A program made the position numbers and the translations under genes. Below, in pieces: positions 8,888 to 17,384 of a stretch of DNA of 64,000 nucleotides (its first letter is position 1; every line of letters begins with the position of its first letter). This DNA comes from Kiritimatiellaeota bacterium B1221 (GTDB lineage: Bacteria; Verrucomicrobiota; Kiritimatiellia; SS1-B-03-39; UBA6053): contig JARHXX010000001.1 in the NCBI GenBank assembly GCA_029269125.1, forward strand, positions 280,090-344,089, written 5' to 3'. A model generated the notes under the pieces. That model was not told the origin of the DNA. It did not search any database and saw only the letters and a program-made list of their open reading frames with translations.

Positions 8888-8903
8888 CCCCCCTAAAGGG
8901 GGG
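8888..8903 (-). terminator. GC hairpin with T-tract on the minus strand
   Basis: CCCCCC-taaa-GGGGGG (8888-8903) forms a compact hairpin. Read on the minus strand it is followed by ATTTTTTT, as an intrinsic terminator would be; on the plus strand it is followed by TAAAAAG. No minus-strand gene lies just upstream of it (that side is the start of topA), so it may end an antisense or small transcript, or just be a hairpin in the 289-bp gap between the MATE gene and topA. I see nothing else in that gap. Confidence 0.4.
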
Positions 8904-9000
8904 TAAAAAGCGATTCAAATTACGCCTTGAGCATTTCATCAACTTGCACTATGTTCCTGCGCTCTTCGGGGAGAACCCCCAAATTCAAAAGGATTTTTAT

Positions 9001-11652
9001 ATGGTAAAGCATCTGGTTATTGTGGAATCGCCCGCGAAAGCGAAAACGATTAACAAATTTTTAGGCAAAGATTATGTGGTCAAGGCCTCCATGGGTCATG
9101 TGCGCGACCTGCCCAAAAGTAAACTCGGGGTGGATCCTGAAGATGATTTCAAACCCCATTATGTGAATTCCCGCGATAAATCCAAAGTGATCAAGGAACT
9201 CAAGGATGCCGCCAAGAAATGTGATGATGTCATTCTCGCGCCCGACCCCGACCGCGAAGGGGAGGCCATCGCCTGGCATCTAAAGGAACTGCTCTCCTCC
9301 ATTATGAAGGAAGATGAACAGTACACCCGCGTCACCTATAACCAGATCACCAAAGCCGCCATTCAAAAAGCTTTTGCCGCGCCCACCGAATTGGATCTCC
9401 ATAAAGTGGACGCCCAACAGGCCCGCCGGGTACTCGACCGCCTGGTGGGATATCAGGTCTCTCCCCTGCTCTGGCGCCGTATCCGCGGTGGATCCAGTGC
9501 CGGCCGGGTTCAAACTGTGGCCCTGCGCCTGGTCTGCGAACGGGAAAAAGAAATTCTGAAATTTGTGCCCGAAACCTATTGGATCTTCGGGGCCAATGTC
9601 CGTAAATTCGTAGATCCCAAAGACCGCTTTGAAATTAAACTGGTCCGGGTGGATGGCGAAAAAGGCGAAGTCCGGGACGAAGCACTGGCCAAAGAAATTG
9701 AAGAGGAACTGGCCAACTGCAACCTCAAAGTACAGTCCATTGCCACCCAACACCAGCAACGCCGTTCCAAAGCGCCGTTCATCACCTCCACGCTGCAACA
9801 GGCCGCCTCCAGCGCATTCGGATTTCAACCCAACCGCACCATGGGCATCGCCCAGAAACTCTATGAAGGTGTGGATCTGAAAAAAGGGGAAGGCACCTCC
9901 GGTCTCATTACCTACATGCGTACCGACTCCGTGCATTTGGCTCCCGAAGCCATCGCGCAAACCCGTGAGTGCATTGAAAAAACATTTGGAGCGGAATACC
10001 TTCCTGAAAAACCCAACTTTTTCAGCAGCAAAGGTGGCGCACAAGAGGCCCACGAAGCCATTCGGCCCACCGATTTGTCCGTTACCCCGGACGATGTAAA
10101 ACACGTGCTGGATGATCAGGAGCTGAAACTCTACTCCCTGATCTGGAAACGGACCATGGCCTGTCAAATGGCCCCGGCCAAAATCAAGCGCCTGACCGTG
10201 GAATTTGATGCGGTGAGTGGTGAAACCCTCACCCCGAAACACGAATACCTGTTCCGCGCTTCCGCATCCGAAGTGGTTTTCCCGGGCTTTATGGCCGCCT
10301 GGGGCAAAGGACTCGAAGAAGACGACAACGAAGAGGAGGGCGGCAAACTGCCTCCACTGGTCGAAGGCGAAAAAATCGAGTTGGTGGAATGGTTGAGCGA
10401 AGAAAAACAAACCCAACCCCCCAAACGTTTCAGTGAAGCTTCCTTGATTAAAGCGCTGGAAGAAAATGGCGTGGGCCGTCCTTCCACCTATGCCTCCATT
10501 GTCTCCACCCTTTACAGCCGTGAATACGTCGACCGGGAAAGCCGCAGCCTGCGGCCCACCACCGCCGGCATGGAAGTACACGACTTTTTAATCGGTCGCC
10601 TCCCCCATTTGTTCGAAGTGGATTTCACCGCCAAAATGGAAGAAACCCTCGACGAAATCGAAGAAGGCAAAATGGGCTGGACCGAAATGATGAAAGACTT
10701 CCATGGCAAGCTGGGCGTCTGGATTGAAGAAGCCAAATTCGCCAATATCGACATGGATGAACTGAAAACCCTGCTCGATCTCTGCGACGAAGTTCCCGAA
10801 TACAATCCTCCAGTGAAACGCGGCAAAAAGACCTATTCCGATGCAACCTTTGTGCAGGAAATGCGAGAGGCGGTAGAAGCAGGCGAGGCGATTACGGACC
10901 GTCAGCAGGACAACATCAAAAAGGTGGTGGCCCGTTACTATAAAGTGATTCCGTCGCTGACCGAAGAGAAAGCCGAAGAACTCAAACTCACCGAATTGAT
11001 TGCCAAAGAAGCCGAAGCCAATCAACCGCCCCGCGAGGAAACCCTGAAGAAATTCGATCTCATGGCCAACATCGAGTTTGCCCCTCCCCGTAAAGTCGGA
11101 AAGAAAACCTATGATGACAAAGAATTTCTCGGCAGCTTAAAAGAACAGGTCGAAGGCAACCGCCGTTTATCCGAAAACCAAATTAAATATTTAGACCGCC
11201 TGGTCACCAAATATGCGGTTCAGATTCCGGACTTTGAAACCATTGCCCCCACCCTCGGCATTAATGACAAAGTGGAAGAAGACAACGAAAGCGCCCCCCT
11301 GCTGGAGCTTTTAAAACATGTCAAAACCTTCAACGAACCCACGGTTCGCGGACGCAAAACCTGGGACGACAAAGAATTTGCCGAATCCCTCGCCGAGCAG
11401 TTCGCGGTCAAAAAATCCTTAAGTCCCCGTCAACGCGGTGCGATGAAAACCATGATTGGCCGTTACTCCGAACAGATCCCGGGCTACGACGAAAAATGGG
11501 AGGAGCTGGGCTTGCGCGACCCTTCAAAACCGCGCCGCGCCCCTGCGAAAAAGAAAGCCGCCGCCAAAAAGAAAAGCACGGCAAAGAAAAAAACGACCGC
11601 GAAAAAGAAAAGTACGGCAAAGAAAAAAACGACCGCAAAAAAGAAAAAATGA
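9001..11652 (+). CDS. topA: DNA topoisomerase I with atypical three-repeat C-terminus
   Basis: 883-residue type IA topoisomerase that relaxes negative supercoils. The Toprim domain starts HLVIVESPAKAKTI and has the metal motif APDPDREGEAIAWHL. The catalytic tyrosine is Y305 in LITYMRTDS. The core ends around residue 580. Instead of the usual C-terminal CxxC zinc ribbons, of which there are none, the protein carries three related modules of about 65 residues (roughly 591-653, 682-745, 767-833). Each contains G(K/R)K(T)(Y/W)xDxxF and ends near a YxxxIP motif. A Lys/Ala-rich tail of AKKK repeats follows from about 846 to 883. I start at 9001 because of the AAGGA site there; an upstream in-frame ATG at 8944 adds 19 unrelated residues. 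Confidence 0.95.
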   Translation: MVKHLVIVESPAKAKTINKFLGKDYVVKASMGHVRDLPKSKLGVDPEDDFKPHYVNSRDKSKVIKELKDAAKKCDDVILAPDPDREGEAIAWHLKELLSSIMKEDEQYTRVTYNQITKAAIQKAFAAPTELDLHKVDAQQARRVLDRLVGYQVSPLLWRRIRGGSSAGRVQTVALRLVCEREKEILKFVPETYWIFGANVRKFVDPKDRFEIKLVRVDGEKGEVRDEALAKEIEEELANCNLKVQSIATQHQQRRSKAPFITSTLQQAASSAFGFQPNRTMGIAQKLYEGVDLKKGEGTSGLITYMRTDSVHLAPEAIAQTRECIEKTFGAEYLPEKPNFFSSKGGAQEAHEAIRPTDLSVTPDDVKHVLDDQELKLYSLIWKRTMACQMAPAKIKRLTVEFDAVSGETLTPKHEYLFRASASEVVFPGFMAAWGKGLEEDDNEEEGGKLPPLVEGEKIELVEWLSEEKQTQPPKRFSEASLIKALEENGVGRPSTYASIVSTLYSREYVDRESRSLRPTTAGMEVHDFLIGRLPHLFEVDFTAKMEETLDEIEEGKMGWTEMMKDFHGKLGVWIEEAKFANIDMDELKTLLDLCDEVPEYNPPVKRGKKTYSDATFVQEMREAVEAGEAITDRQQDNIKKVVARYYKVIPSLTEEKAEELKLTELIAKEAEANQPPREETLKKFDLMANIEFAPPRKVGKKTYDDKEFLGSLKEQVEGNRRLSENQIKYLDRLVTKYAVQIPDFETIAPTLGINDKVEEDNESAPLLELLKHVKTFNEPTVRGRKTWDDKEFAESLAEQFAVKKSLSPRQRGAMKTMIGRYSEQIPGYDEKWEELGLRDPSKPRRAPAKKKAAAKKKSTAKKKTTAKKKSTAKKKTTAKKKK

Positions 11653-11752
11653 CAAACGATTGGACAGATCAGTCCAATCAGCATCTGATATTTCAAATCT
11701 GATATCTCAAATTCACCACTCAACCACTTAACCATTCAACCAATCACATATC

Positions 11753-12508
11753 ATGGCCGGACATAGCAAATGGGCAAACATCAAGCACAAGAAAGCTGCA
11801 GTGGATGCCAAAAGAGGAAAAGCATTTAGTAAAATCGCGAAAGAAATCACCGTCGCCGCACGCATAGGCGGCGGAGACCCCGCCGCAAATATTTCTTTAC
11901 GCCCTCTGCTTGCGAAAGCCCGGGCCGTGAACATGCCCGCCGACAATATTGACCGCGCAATTAAAAAAGGAACCGGCGAAGGCCAGGATGGCGTCACCTT
12001 TGATGAGATTGTCTACGAAGGTTATTCCGAAGGCGTGGGCATCATCGTAAAATGTCTCACCGAAAATAAAAACCGGACCGCGGCAGAAGTGCGCCACTGC
12101 TTCAACAAAGCCAACAACAACCTGGGTCAAAGTGGAAGCGTCAGCCGTTCTTTTCAGCGCAGAGGTTTGATCACCTTTTCTAAAGATGACACCGACGAAG
12201 AAGAACTCATGATGGCCGCCCTGGAAGCCGGTGCGGATGATATTGAGGATCAGGGTGAAACCTTTGTGGTCAATTGCGACCCCTCCAGCTATCCCGAGAT
12301 CAGCGATGCACTGGAACAGGCGGAATTTAAAGCCATTGATTCTGAGATCACCCTGGTTCCGGATCTGCTTTTTGAAATGACTGAGGTCGAAAAAGTTCAG
12401 AAAGTAATGGGATTCATCGAAGCCCTCGAAGACCTCGATGACGTGCAAAATGTGTACACCAACATGGATGTTCCCGACGAAATCGCCGATCAGCTCGGCG
12501 AAGAATAA
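11753..12508 (+). CDS. yebC: YebC/PmpR family protein
   Basis: 251 residues, the normal size. It begins MAGHSKWANIKHKKAAVDAK, nearly invariant in the family, and continues with GKAFSKIAKEITVAAR and NKNRTAAEVRH. YebC-type proteins were long called transcription factors and are now linked to helping ribosomes through difficult peptide stretches; which applies here is not visible. Like many yebC genes it lies beside ruvC. The start codon has no clear Shine-Dalgarno; the upstream 100 bp is an AT-rich filler with a TCTGATATTT/TCTGATATCT imperfect repeat. No terminator is seen between topA and yebC. Confidence 0.94.
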   Translation: MAGHSKWANIKHKKAAVDAKRGKAFSKIAKEITVAARIGGGDPAANISLRPLLAKARAVNMPADNIDRAIKKGTGEGQDGVTFDEIVYEGYSEGVGIIVKCLTENKNRTAAEVRHCFNKANNNLGQSGSVSRSFQRRGLITFSKDDTDEEELMMAALEAGADDIEDQGETFVVNCDPSSYPEISDALEQAEFKAIDSEITLVPDLLFEMTEVEKVQKVMGFIEALEDLDDVQNVYTNMDVPDEIADQLGEE

Positions 12509-12926
12509 GTGTCAGGAGCCAGGAGCCAGGAGCCAGGTAAAGTTTGTGTACCGCTTTTGAAACTCAAGGGCTGTAAGCCCGACACTCCACAGCCCGGTCC
12601 GCGAGGGCCGGGAAATGATTCCTCATTTATTTCAGAGCCCTGAAAGGGCGGCACTCACCGCAGCCCTTTCAGAAATCGGAGGCCGCGAAAACTTCGACGC
12701 TGGATGTTCGATGTTGGGCGTTCGTTTTTTCTTTATCGAACATCGAACATTCAACACCAAACATTGAAACAAAACAGAGGCCCGACACTCCACAGCCCGG
12801 TCCGTTAGGGCCGGGAAAAGCCAGTGCCTCTTCATCGCAATCTAATCCAGATCGATAAACATGAATTTTAGTTCGATCCAGAACAGAATTGGGATTACGA
12901 TTAGGATTAGGAATTAAAGAAATCAT
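12509..12926. repeat. 418-bp intergenic region of short direct and inverted repeats
   Basis: There is no credible gene between yebC and ruvC. The region holds three tandem copies of a 7-bp AGGAGCC unit (about 12514-12535); two near-identical 35-bp direct repeats starting CCCGACACTCCACAGCCCGG at 12578-12612 and 12781-12815 (33 of 35 bases match); and a 12-bp perfect inverted repeat ATGTTCGATGTT / AACATCGAACAT at 12704-12715 and 12739-12750 around a T6-containing loop. Such filler is common between genes in this lineage. The inverted repeat could terminate yebC transcription, but that is a guess. Confidence 0.75.
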
Positions 12927-13439
12927 ATGCCCCCCCCCCTTCGCATCCTCGGTATCGACACCTCCCTACGCTCCACCGGCGTAGCGGTCATTCAATCCGA
13001 CGGGATCCGACATCAGGCCGTCACTTACGGTCGTATTCACGCCCCTGCATCCTGGCCCCGCAGCCAATGCCTGGTTCAACTACAGGCACAAATATCCGAA
13101 GTCATCACCAAAGAAAAGCCGGATACGGTGGCAATTGAAGGTATCTTTTTCTGTAAAAATGTTAAGACGGCCTTTATCCTCGGTGAAGCAAGAGGCACCG
13201 TCATTTGCACCTGCGCAGCCGCCGGCCTTCCCCTCTACGAATACGCCCCCCGAAAAGTAAAACAAGGCGTCGTAGGCAGGGGGGCTGCCGATAAAAGCCA
13301 AGTGGCCATGATGATCAAAAAGCTCTTTGGCCTCAGCCAAGTGCCGCAAAACGACGCAGCCGATGCCTTAGCCATCGCCTATTGCCACGCCACACAGCTC
13401 CGGACCTCCAGCCAAACCGGCGAACAAAAAACGCTTTAG
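12927..13439 (+). CDS. ruvC: RuvC Holliday-junction resolvase
   Basis: 170 residues, normal length. It cuts Holliday junctions symmetrically together with RuvAB. The four acidic active-site residues are all in place: D11 (LGIDTSL), E71 (VAIEGIFF), D143 and D146 (QNDAADALA). The ATG at 12927 is followed at once by a run of ten C (12930-12939), encoding MPPPL. A homopolymer in this position could slip and switch the frame, giving an on/off resolvase. No strong ribosome site is visible (an AAAGAAATC stretch precedes). ruvA and ruvB are not in this window. Confidence 0.93.
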   Translation: MPPPLRILGIDTSLRSTGVAVIQSDGIRHQAVTYGRIHAPASWPRSQCLVQLQAQISEVITKEKPDTVAIEGIFFCKNVKTAFILGEARGTVICTCAAAGLPLYEYAPRKVKQGVVGRGAADKSQVAMMIKKLFGLSQVPQNDAADALAIAYCHATQLRTSSQTGEQKTL

Positions 13440-13596
13440 GCCTCAGCACGGTTGCAGCTCCGCCCCCCCAAGGGGAAATCTCTTATCAGAAGATGATTGA
13501 CTCTATTTTCTCAACCCATAAGCAGAGCGTCTCCTTCAAAAGAGGGAACCACTTTTTATTTATAACCATTTACGATCCCAAGGGGGTGAAAACAAT

Positions 13597-13785
13597 ATGC
13601 CAGTAGAAGTTAAACTGAAAAAAGGCGAGTCCGTCGACCGCGCAATGCGCCGCCTCAAGAAGTTGCTGGACAAAGAAGGCACCATGCGTGAATTGCGCGC
13701 CCGGAGTCATTACGAAAAACCCAGTGAACGCAAACGGAAGAAATCCGCTAGCGCCCGTGCCCGCATGGGACGTCCTGTAAACTAG
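13597..13785 (+). CDS. rpsU: 30S ribosomal protein S21
   Basis: 62 residues, small and very basic: MPVEVKLKKGESVDRAMRRL at the start and KPSERKRKKSASARARMG near the end, both diagnostic for bS21, a small-subunit protein involved in initiation. The ATG is preceded by a strong AAGGGGGTG ribosome site, consistent with high expression, and the gene is followed by an intrinsic terminator. It stands alone rather than in the rpsU-dnaG-rpoD arrangement of proteobacteria. Confidence 0.95.
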   Translation: MPVEVKLKKGESVDRAMRRLKKLLDKEGTMRELRARSHYEKPSERKRKKSASARARMGRPVN

Positions 13786-13820
13786 GACTCGGTGATGGCC
13801 CCAGGGCCCACTGCAAAAAA

Positions 13821-13845
13821 CCGGAACTTTGGTTCCGGTTTTTTT
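13821..13845. terminator. Bidirectional intrinsic terminator after rpsU
   Basis: CCGGAAC-tttg-GTTCCGG (13821-13838) is flanked by an A6 run on the left (13815-13820) and a T7 run on the right (13839-13845), so it can terminate rpsU on the plus strand and the DUF6653-like gene on the minus strand. The two genes converge here. Confidence 0.9.
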
Positions 13846-13889
13846 GTGTCCTGCTCCATAAACATGGACGCTTTTCACCTAAATATAAA

Positions 13890-14369
13890 TCAGTTGGCGT
13901 GCATCGTATCATATAACCACACCATACGATCCAAAAACCACATCTTCGTCAGACACACATAGACCACGCCATGCAGCGTTGCGGATATATCAGAATACCA
14001 AACGCCATAAACCAGCACCATAAATGCGCAGGTTTGGAGTATATTTAAAATCATAATGCCTTTTAAATGTTCCGCAGGAATCGGTGATTCCTTTCTATTC
14101 ATCAAAAGACGCTCTCCCAGTACAGACCTTGCACTCCATCGGTTATAATGCTGGGGCTTGGAAAATAATCTTGGATTTATCCAAATCCAAAAACTCAAAC
14201 CGATAACGGGTATAAGGCAATACCAACCGATCCAAACACGGGACCACACACTCAAAACAATAAAAGGCAACGTTGCAAATCTCATCCAAACCGACCATGG
14301 GTTTGCATGACGCAACCAAACATCATCATGGGGTATAAACAGTTTTGATATGATTTTATCCAGCGCCAA
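13890..14369 (-). CDS. DUF6653-like small membrane protein
   Basis: 159 residues with about four membrane helices: two after the N-terminal HANPWSVWMRF (FATLPFIVLSVWSRVWIGWY and the following CLIPVIGLSFWIWI), and two near the C-terminus (IMILNILQTCAFMVLVYGVW and HGVVYVCLTKMWFLDRMVWL). The NPxSxWxRF and LFxxPxxxxxWxxRxxLGE patterns recall the DUF6653 family, whose function is unknown. The start is a TTG at 14369, supported by a GAGG site 7 nt upstream; no good ATG fits. It lies 20 nt behind the chelatase gene and is probably the last gene of the nadB-cbiX unit. Confidence 0.6.
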   Translation of the reverse strand: MALDKIISKLFIPHDDVWLRHANPWSVWMRFATLPFIVLSVWSRVWIGWYCLIPVIGLSFWIWINPRLFSKPQHYNRWSARSVLGERLLMNRKESPIPAEHLKGIMILNILQTCAFMVLVYGVWYSDISATLHGVVYVCLTKMWFLDRMVWLYDTMHAN

Positions 14370-14389
14370 AAAAACCTCAATTGTGCATA

Positions 14390-15118
14390 TTATGATAAGA
14401 TATCCACATTTCCTGCCAGGGTCAACACCACATCCACCAACCCCGGATCGGTACCGACGGCTGAGGTCATCAGCAATGTCCGCCCGGCCAGCTCCGCCCG
14501 TCCGTTAATTAAACCAAGATCTTCCGGAATGGTTTCGGTCACATGCCATCCGTCGCCCACAAACAACGGCACAATAAAAATACGTGCAGCGCGGCACAGC
14601 GTCCACGCATCCGTCACAAAAGGGGCTTCATCAATAAAGGCGGTTATAATTTCTTCGCGGGGAAACTGCTGACGGATACGTTCGGCTTGCAGGTATATAT
14701 TCCTGCCCGATGCCGGATTCCTGGGGGTGCCATGCCCTAAAATGACCAATGCATCCCCCCTTTCCCAGCCTGCGGTTTGCGCATGCTTCAAACATAAATC
14801 CGCGAAAAGTGGATGCGAACCCACGGCCTGGGTATATCGGATCGATGAATCGGAGATATTACTATTTTTCCTCAGACAGGCGGGAATGACATTCTGGGTA
14901 TAATACCCGTCCGAAATGAAAAAAGGAACCACCGTAATTTCATCACTTTTGAGCGGGGAAAGAATTTTGCAGATTCGCTGCTCTTCTTTCAGAAATCCAC
15001 AGCACACTTCATCATACCCCCCCCGCGCACGAATCTCATTCGCAATCCGATCCAGAGGAAGGCGGGTGTTGGGATTCCTGGAACTGCCATGTCCCACCAA
15101 CACCAAAGCCCTAGCCAT
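14390..15118 (-). CDS. CbiX-type sirohydrochlorin chelatase
   Basis: 242 residues with two tandem CbiX/SirB-like halves. Each starts with the metal-site motif: LVLVGHGSSRNP at residue 6 and ALVILGHGTPRNP near 120. A further conserved stretch is VPFFISDGYYTQNVIPACL, matched in the second half by VPLFVGDGWHVTETIPEDL. These enzymes insert cobalt or ferrous iron into sirohydrochlorin for cobalamin or siroheme. Both halves keep the His of the HG motif, but which metal is used cannot be told. The gene overlaps the end of nadB by 8 nt. No other tetrapyrrole gene is nearby. Confidence 0.85.
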   Translation of the reverse strand: MARALVLVGHGSSRNPNTRLPLDRIANEIRARGGYDEVCCGFLKEEQRICKILSPLKSDEITVVPFFISDGYYTQNVIPACLRKNSNISDSSIRYTQAVGSHPLFADLCLKHAQTAGWERGDALVILGHGTPRNPASGRNIYLQAERIRQQFPREEIITAFIDEAPFVTDAWTLCRAARIFIVPLFVGDGWHVTETIPEDLGLINGRAELAGRTLLMTSAVGTDPGLVDVVLTLAGNVDILS

Positions 15119-16757
15119 GATGCTCCACCCGGCTGTCGAGAATGTTCAGCGATTCTCCGGGAGGGTCGTCAATCACTGTATCTTCAGCCGTCGGCAGCAT
15201 CTCGGGATAGTCCAGGGTGTAATGTAATCCGCGACTTTCCTTTCGCCGGCCCGCACATCGAATCACCAATTCGGCAATCGTCGCCAGGTTCCGCAACTCC
15301 AGCACATCTGACGTCACCAGATAATCCAAATAATACTCCCGAATCTCATTCCGCAAATTCTTAATCCGCCGCCGGGCCCGCTCCAAGCGCTTATCGGTGC
15401 GCACAATTCCGACATAATCCCACATACAGGTCCGCACTTCATTCCAGTTATGCTCTACCACCACCGCCTCATCACTGGGCACCGCATGGTAAGGCTCCCA
15501 GTCAGGAATCGTCAACCGCTCTTCGACCTCTAAAACATCGGCCGCATTCCGCAGTTTTTCCCCCAGCAGACCGGCCGAGACCAAACCTTCCAACAAACTG
15601 TTACTCGCCAAACGGTTGGCACCGTGCAGCCCCGTACAAGCCGCTTCCCCAATCACATGCAAACCCGGCATGCGCGTGCTGCCATCCACTTCCGCCACCA
15701 CCCCGCCACAAAAATAATGGGCGGCCGGCACTACCGGGATTTTTTCAGTGGCCATATCGATTCCCAACTCCAGACAGCGCTGGTAAATATTCGGAAATCG
15801 GCTTTGTAAAAATTCGGCGGATTTGTGCGTGATATCCAAATACACACAGCGCGCGCCACTGCGCTTGATTTCATGATCAATCGCACGGGCCACCACATCA
15901 CGCGGCGCCAGGGATCCCCGGGGATCAAACTCTTCAACAAAGCGTTCCCCTTTTTCATTCACCAGAATCCCGCCTTCTCCCCGCACCGCCTCACTAATCA
16001 AAAAAGATTTGGCTTTTCGATGAAACAGACAGGTGGGATGAAACTGAACCATCTCCATATTTTTCACCGGTAAACCTGCACGCCAGGCCATGGCAATGCC
16101 GTCACCCGTAGCCACATCCGGATTGGAGGTGTATTGATAAACCTTACAGGCACCGCCGGTCGCTAAAACCGTGTGTTGCGCCTGAACCGCAAACACTTCC
16201 CCATTTTGGGTGTCTAAAAAGTATGCGCCGATACAGGTATTCACTCCGGATTTTTTCAGCCATCCGGTGGTAACCAAATCAATGGCCATCACGTGTTCCA
16301 ATACCTGAATGTTGGGATGCTCGATCGCCGCCCGCACCATTTGCAGAATCACTTCATGTCCGGTGATATCACCGGCATGCAGGACGCGCCGGTGGCTATG
16401 CCCCCCTTCCCGGCCGAGATCATACTCATCCGAAGAAGAACCGTTTTTTTCAAACTTCACCCCCAAAGCCTCCAGGGAACGAATACCATCCGGTCCTCCG
16501 CGGATGATGGCCTGCACCACATCTTCATCACACAGGCCGGAACCGGTGGAAAGCGTATCCTCAATATGCGCATCAAAGCTGTCCCCGGGATCCATCACAC
16601 AGGAGATCCCCCCTTGCGCCCAATCACTGCTGGACACATCAGAACTTCGTTTGGTCGTCACCACCACCCGCTGATGGTCGGCAATGGACAGGGCGGCTTT
16701 GAGACCGGCAATACCGGTGCCGATAACCAACACCGGCGCTTCAAGGGTTCGCATCAT
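15111..16757 (-). CDS. nadB: L-aspartate oxidase
   Basis: 548 residues, a flavoprotein of the succinate dehydrogenase/fumarate reductase family that oxidises aspartate to iminoaspartate for NAD synthesis. It has an N-terminal FAD-binding motif (VLVIGTGIAGLKAAL), the flavin loop SSSDWAQGGIS, and the family stretches GREGGHSHRRVLHAGD, MVQFHPTCL, VRGEGGILVNEKGERF and FCGGVVAEVDGSTRMPGL. The C-terminal helical domain is present. Two ATGs in tandem (16757 and 16754) could start it. nadA and nadC are not in the window; the downstream partner is the CbiX-like gene, overlapping by 8 nt. Confidence 0.95.
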   Translation of the reverse strand: MMRTLEAPVLVIGTGIAGLKAALSIADHQRVVVTTKRSSDVSSSDWAQGGISCVMDPGDSFDAHIEDTLSTGSGLCDEDVVQAIIRGGPDGIRSLEALGVKFEKNGSSSDEYDLGREGGHSHRRVLHAGDITGHEVILQMVRAAIEHPNIQVLEHVMAIDLVTTGWLKKSGVNTCIGAYFLDTQNGEVFAVQAQHTVLATGGACKVYQYTSNPDVATGDGIAMAWRAGLPVKNMEMVQFHPTCLFHRKAKSFLISEAVRGEGGILVNEKGERFVEEFDPRGSLAPRDVVARAIDHEIKRSGARCVYLDITHKSAEFLQSRFPNIYQRCLELGIDMATEKIPVVPAAHYFCGGVVAEVDGSTRMPGLHVIGEAACTGLHGANRLASNSLLEGLVSAGLLGEKLRNAADVLEVEERLTIPDWEPYHAVPSDEAVVVEHNWNEVRTCMWDYVGIVRTDKRLERARRRIKNLRNEIREYYLDYLVTSDVLELRNLATIAELVIRCAGRRKESRGLHYTLDYPEMLPTAEDTVIDDPPGESLNILDSRVEHHG

Positions 16758-16842
16758 GAGAAACTTAACCTGATAAGAGTTCGAAAACCTCCGGGTTCAT
16801 CACTGAAGCAGCCGGAAGCTTTCAGATCAAAGAGACGAAAAA

Positions 16843-17148
16843 TTAATAGTCTTCAGCATCTTCGTCGTCTTCGTCCTCATCATCTTGAGGGATGTCATCA
16901 TCATAAAAATCATCTTCTTCAGAAGTCGGATCCGTGGGATCCAGGCCCTCTTCATCAATGACCTCAATCATATGCTTTAACGCTTCACTGAAATCTTTTA
17001 ATCCGGTCGCCGGAACAATGATGGTATCACGGTGTCCGCGCACTTCTTCCGTGATACGCAGCAGGATCCCCCGCTGATTTTCCCGGAGGTCAAAGAAAAA
17101 TGATTTACGTTCAATTTGAACTTTTTCGCTGGCTATTGAATCTTCCAT
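16843..17148 (-). CDS. PUR-family (DUF3276) nucleic-acid-binding protein with acidic tail
   Basis: 101 residues. The first 70 match the bacterial PUR domain (DUF3276): SFFFDLRENQRGILLRITEE, RGHRDTIIVPATGLKDFSEA and a helix ending in MIEVID. PUR domains bind single-stranded DNA or RNA; the bacterial members have no firmly established cell role. The last 30 residues are almost purely acidic (DDDIPQDDEDEDDEDAEDY), which could mimic nucleic acid and self-inhibit, or bind a partner. The ATG has a GGGAGA site. A perfect 20-bp palindrome lies 38-57 nt upstream of the start. The gene is apparently alone, 85 bp from nadB. Confidence 0.85.
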   Translation of the reverse strand: MEDSIASEKVQIERKSFFFDLRENQRGILLRITEEVRGHRDTIIVPATGLKDFSEALKHMIEVIDEEGLDPTDPTSEEDDFYDDDIPQDDEDEDDEDAEDY

Positions 17149-17185
17149 AGTTGGGTCTCCCTCATATACGTTCAGTTACATGCTG

Positions 17186-17205
17186 ACCGGATCACCTGAT
17201 CCGGT
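17186..17205. promoter_or_regulatory. 20-bp perfect palindrome upstream of the PUR-family gene
   Basis: ACCGGATCA-cc-TGATCCGGT has 9-bp arms around 2 bases and lies 38 nt before the ATG of the PUR-family gene and about 180 nt before glgX. With only 2 bases between the arms it is better suited to bind a dimeric regulator than to fold as a stem-loop, although a smaller stem with a 4-6-nt loop is possible in the leader RNA. Confidence 0.4.
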
Positions 17206-17384
17206 TACCACTTTAAAGCCCCGCCCAAGAGCTGAACCTCAAAGATCAGAAAAAGTTCTACCCCCTTCTGCCTGACTTGGCAACAGGCAACACGTGAAAA
17301 ATACCGGAAAATTGCATTTCGAATTTTAACCCATAGATTCAGGTTTGACGTGACAGATGTAAAAAAAATCGGTTAACAACAGCC

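Noticed and set aside
9280..10581. 433-codon open frame antisense to topA
   Set aside because: It is the shadow of a strongly coding plus-strand gene; the translation is rich in Phe, Gly and His with no domain.
12669..12926. Short minus-strand open frame between yebC and ruvC
   Set aside because: It spans the direct and inverted repeats and has no domain or ribosome site; the region is better seen as repeat filler.
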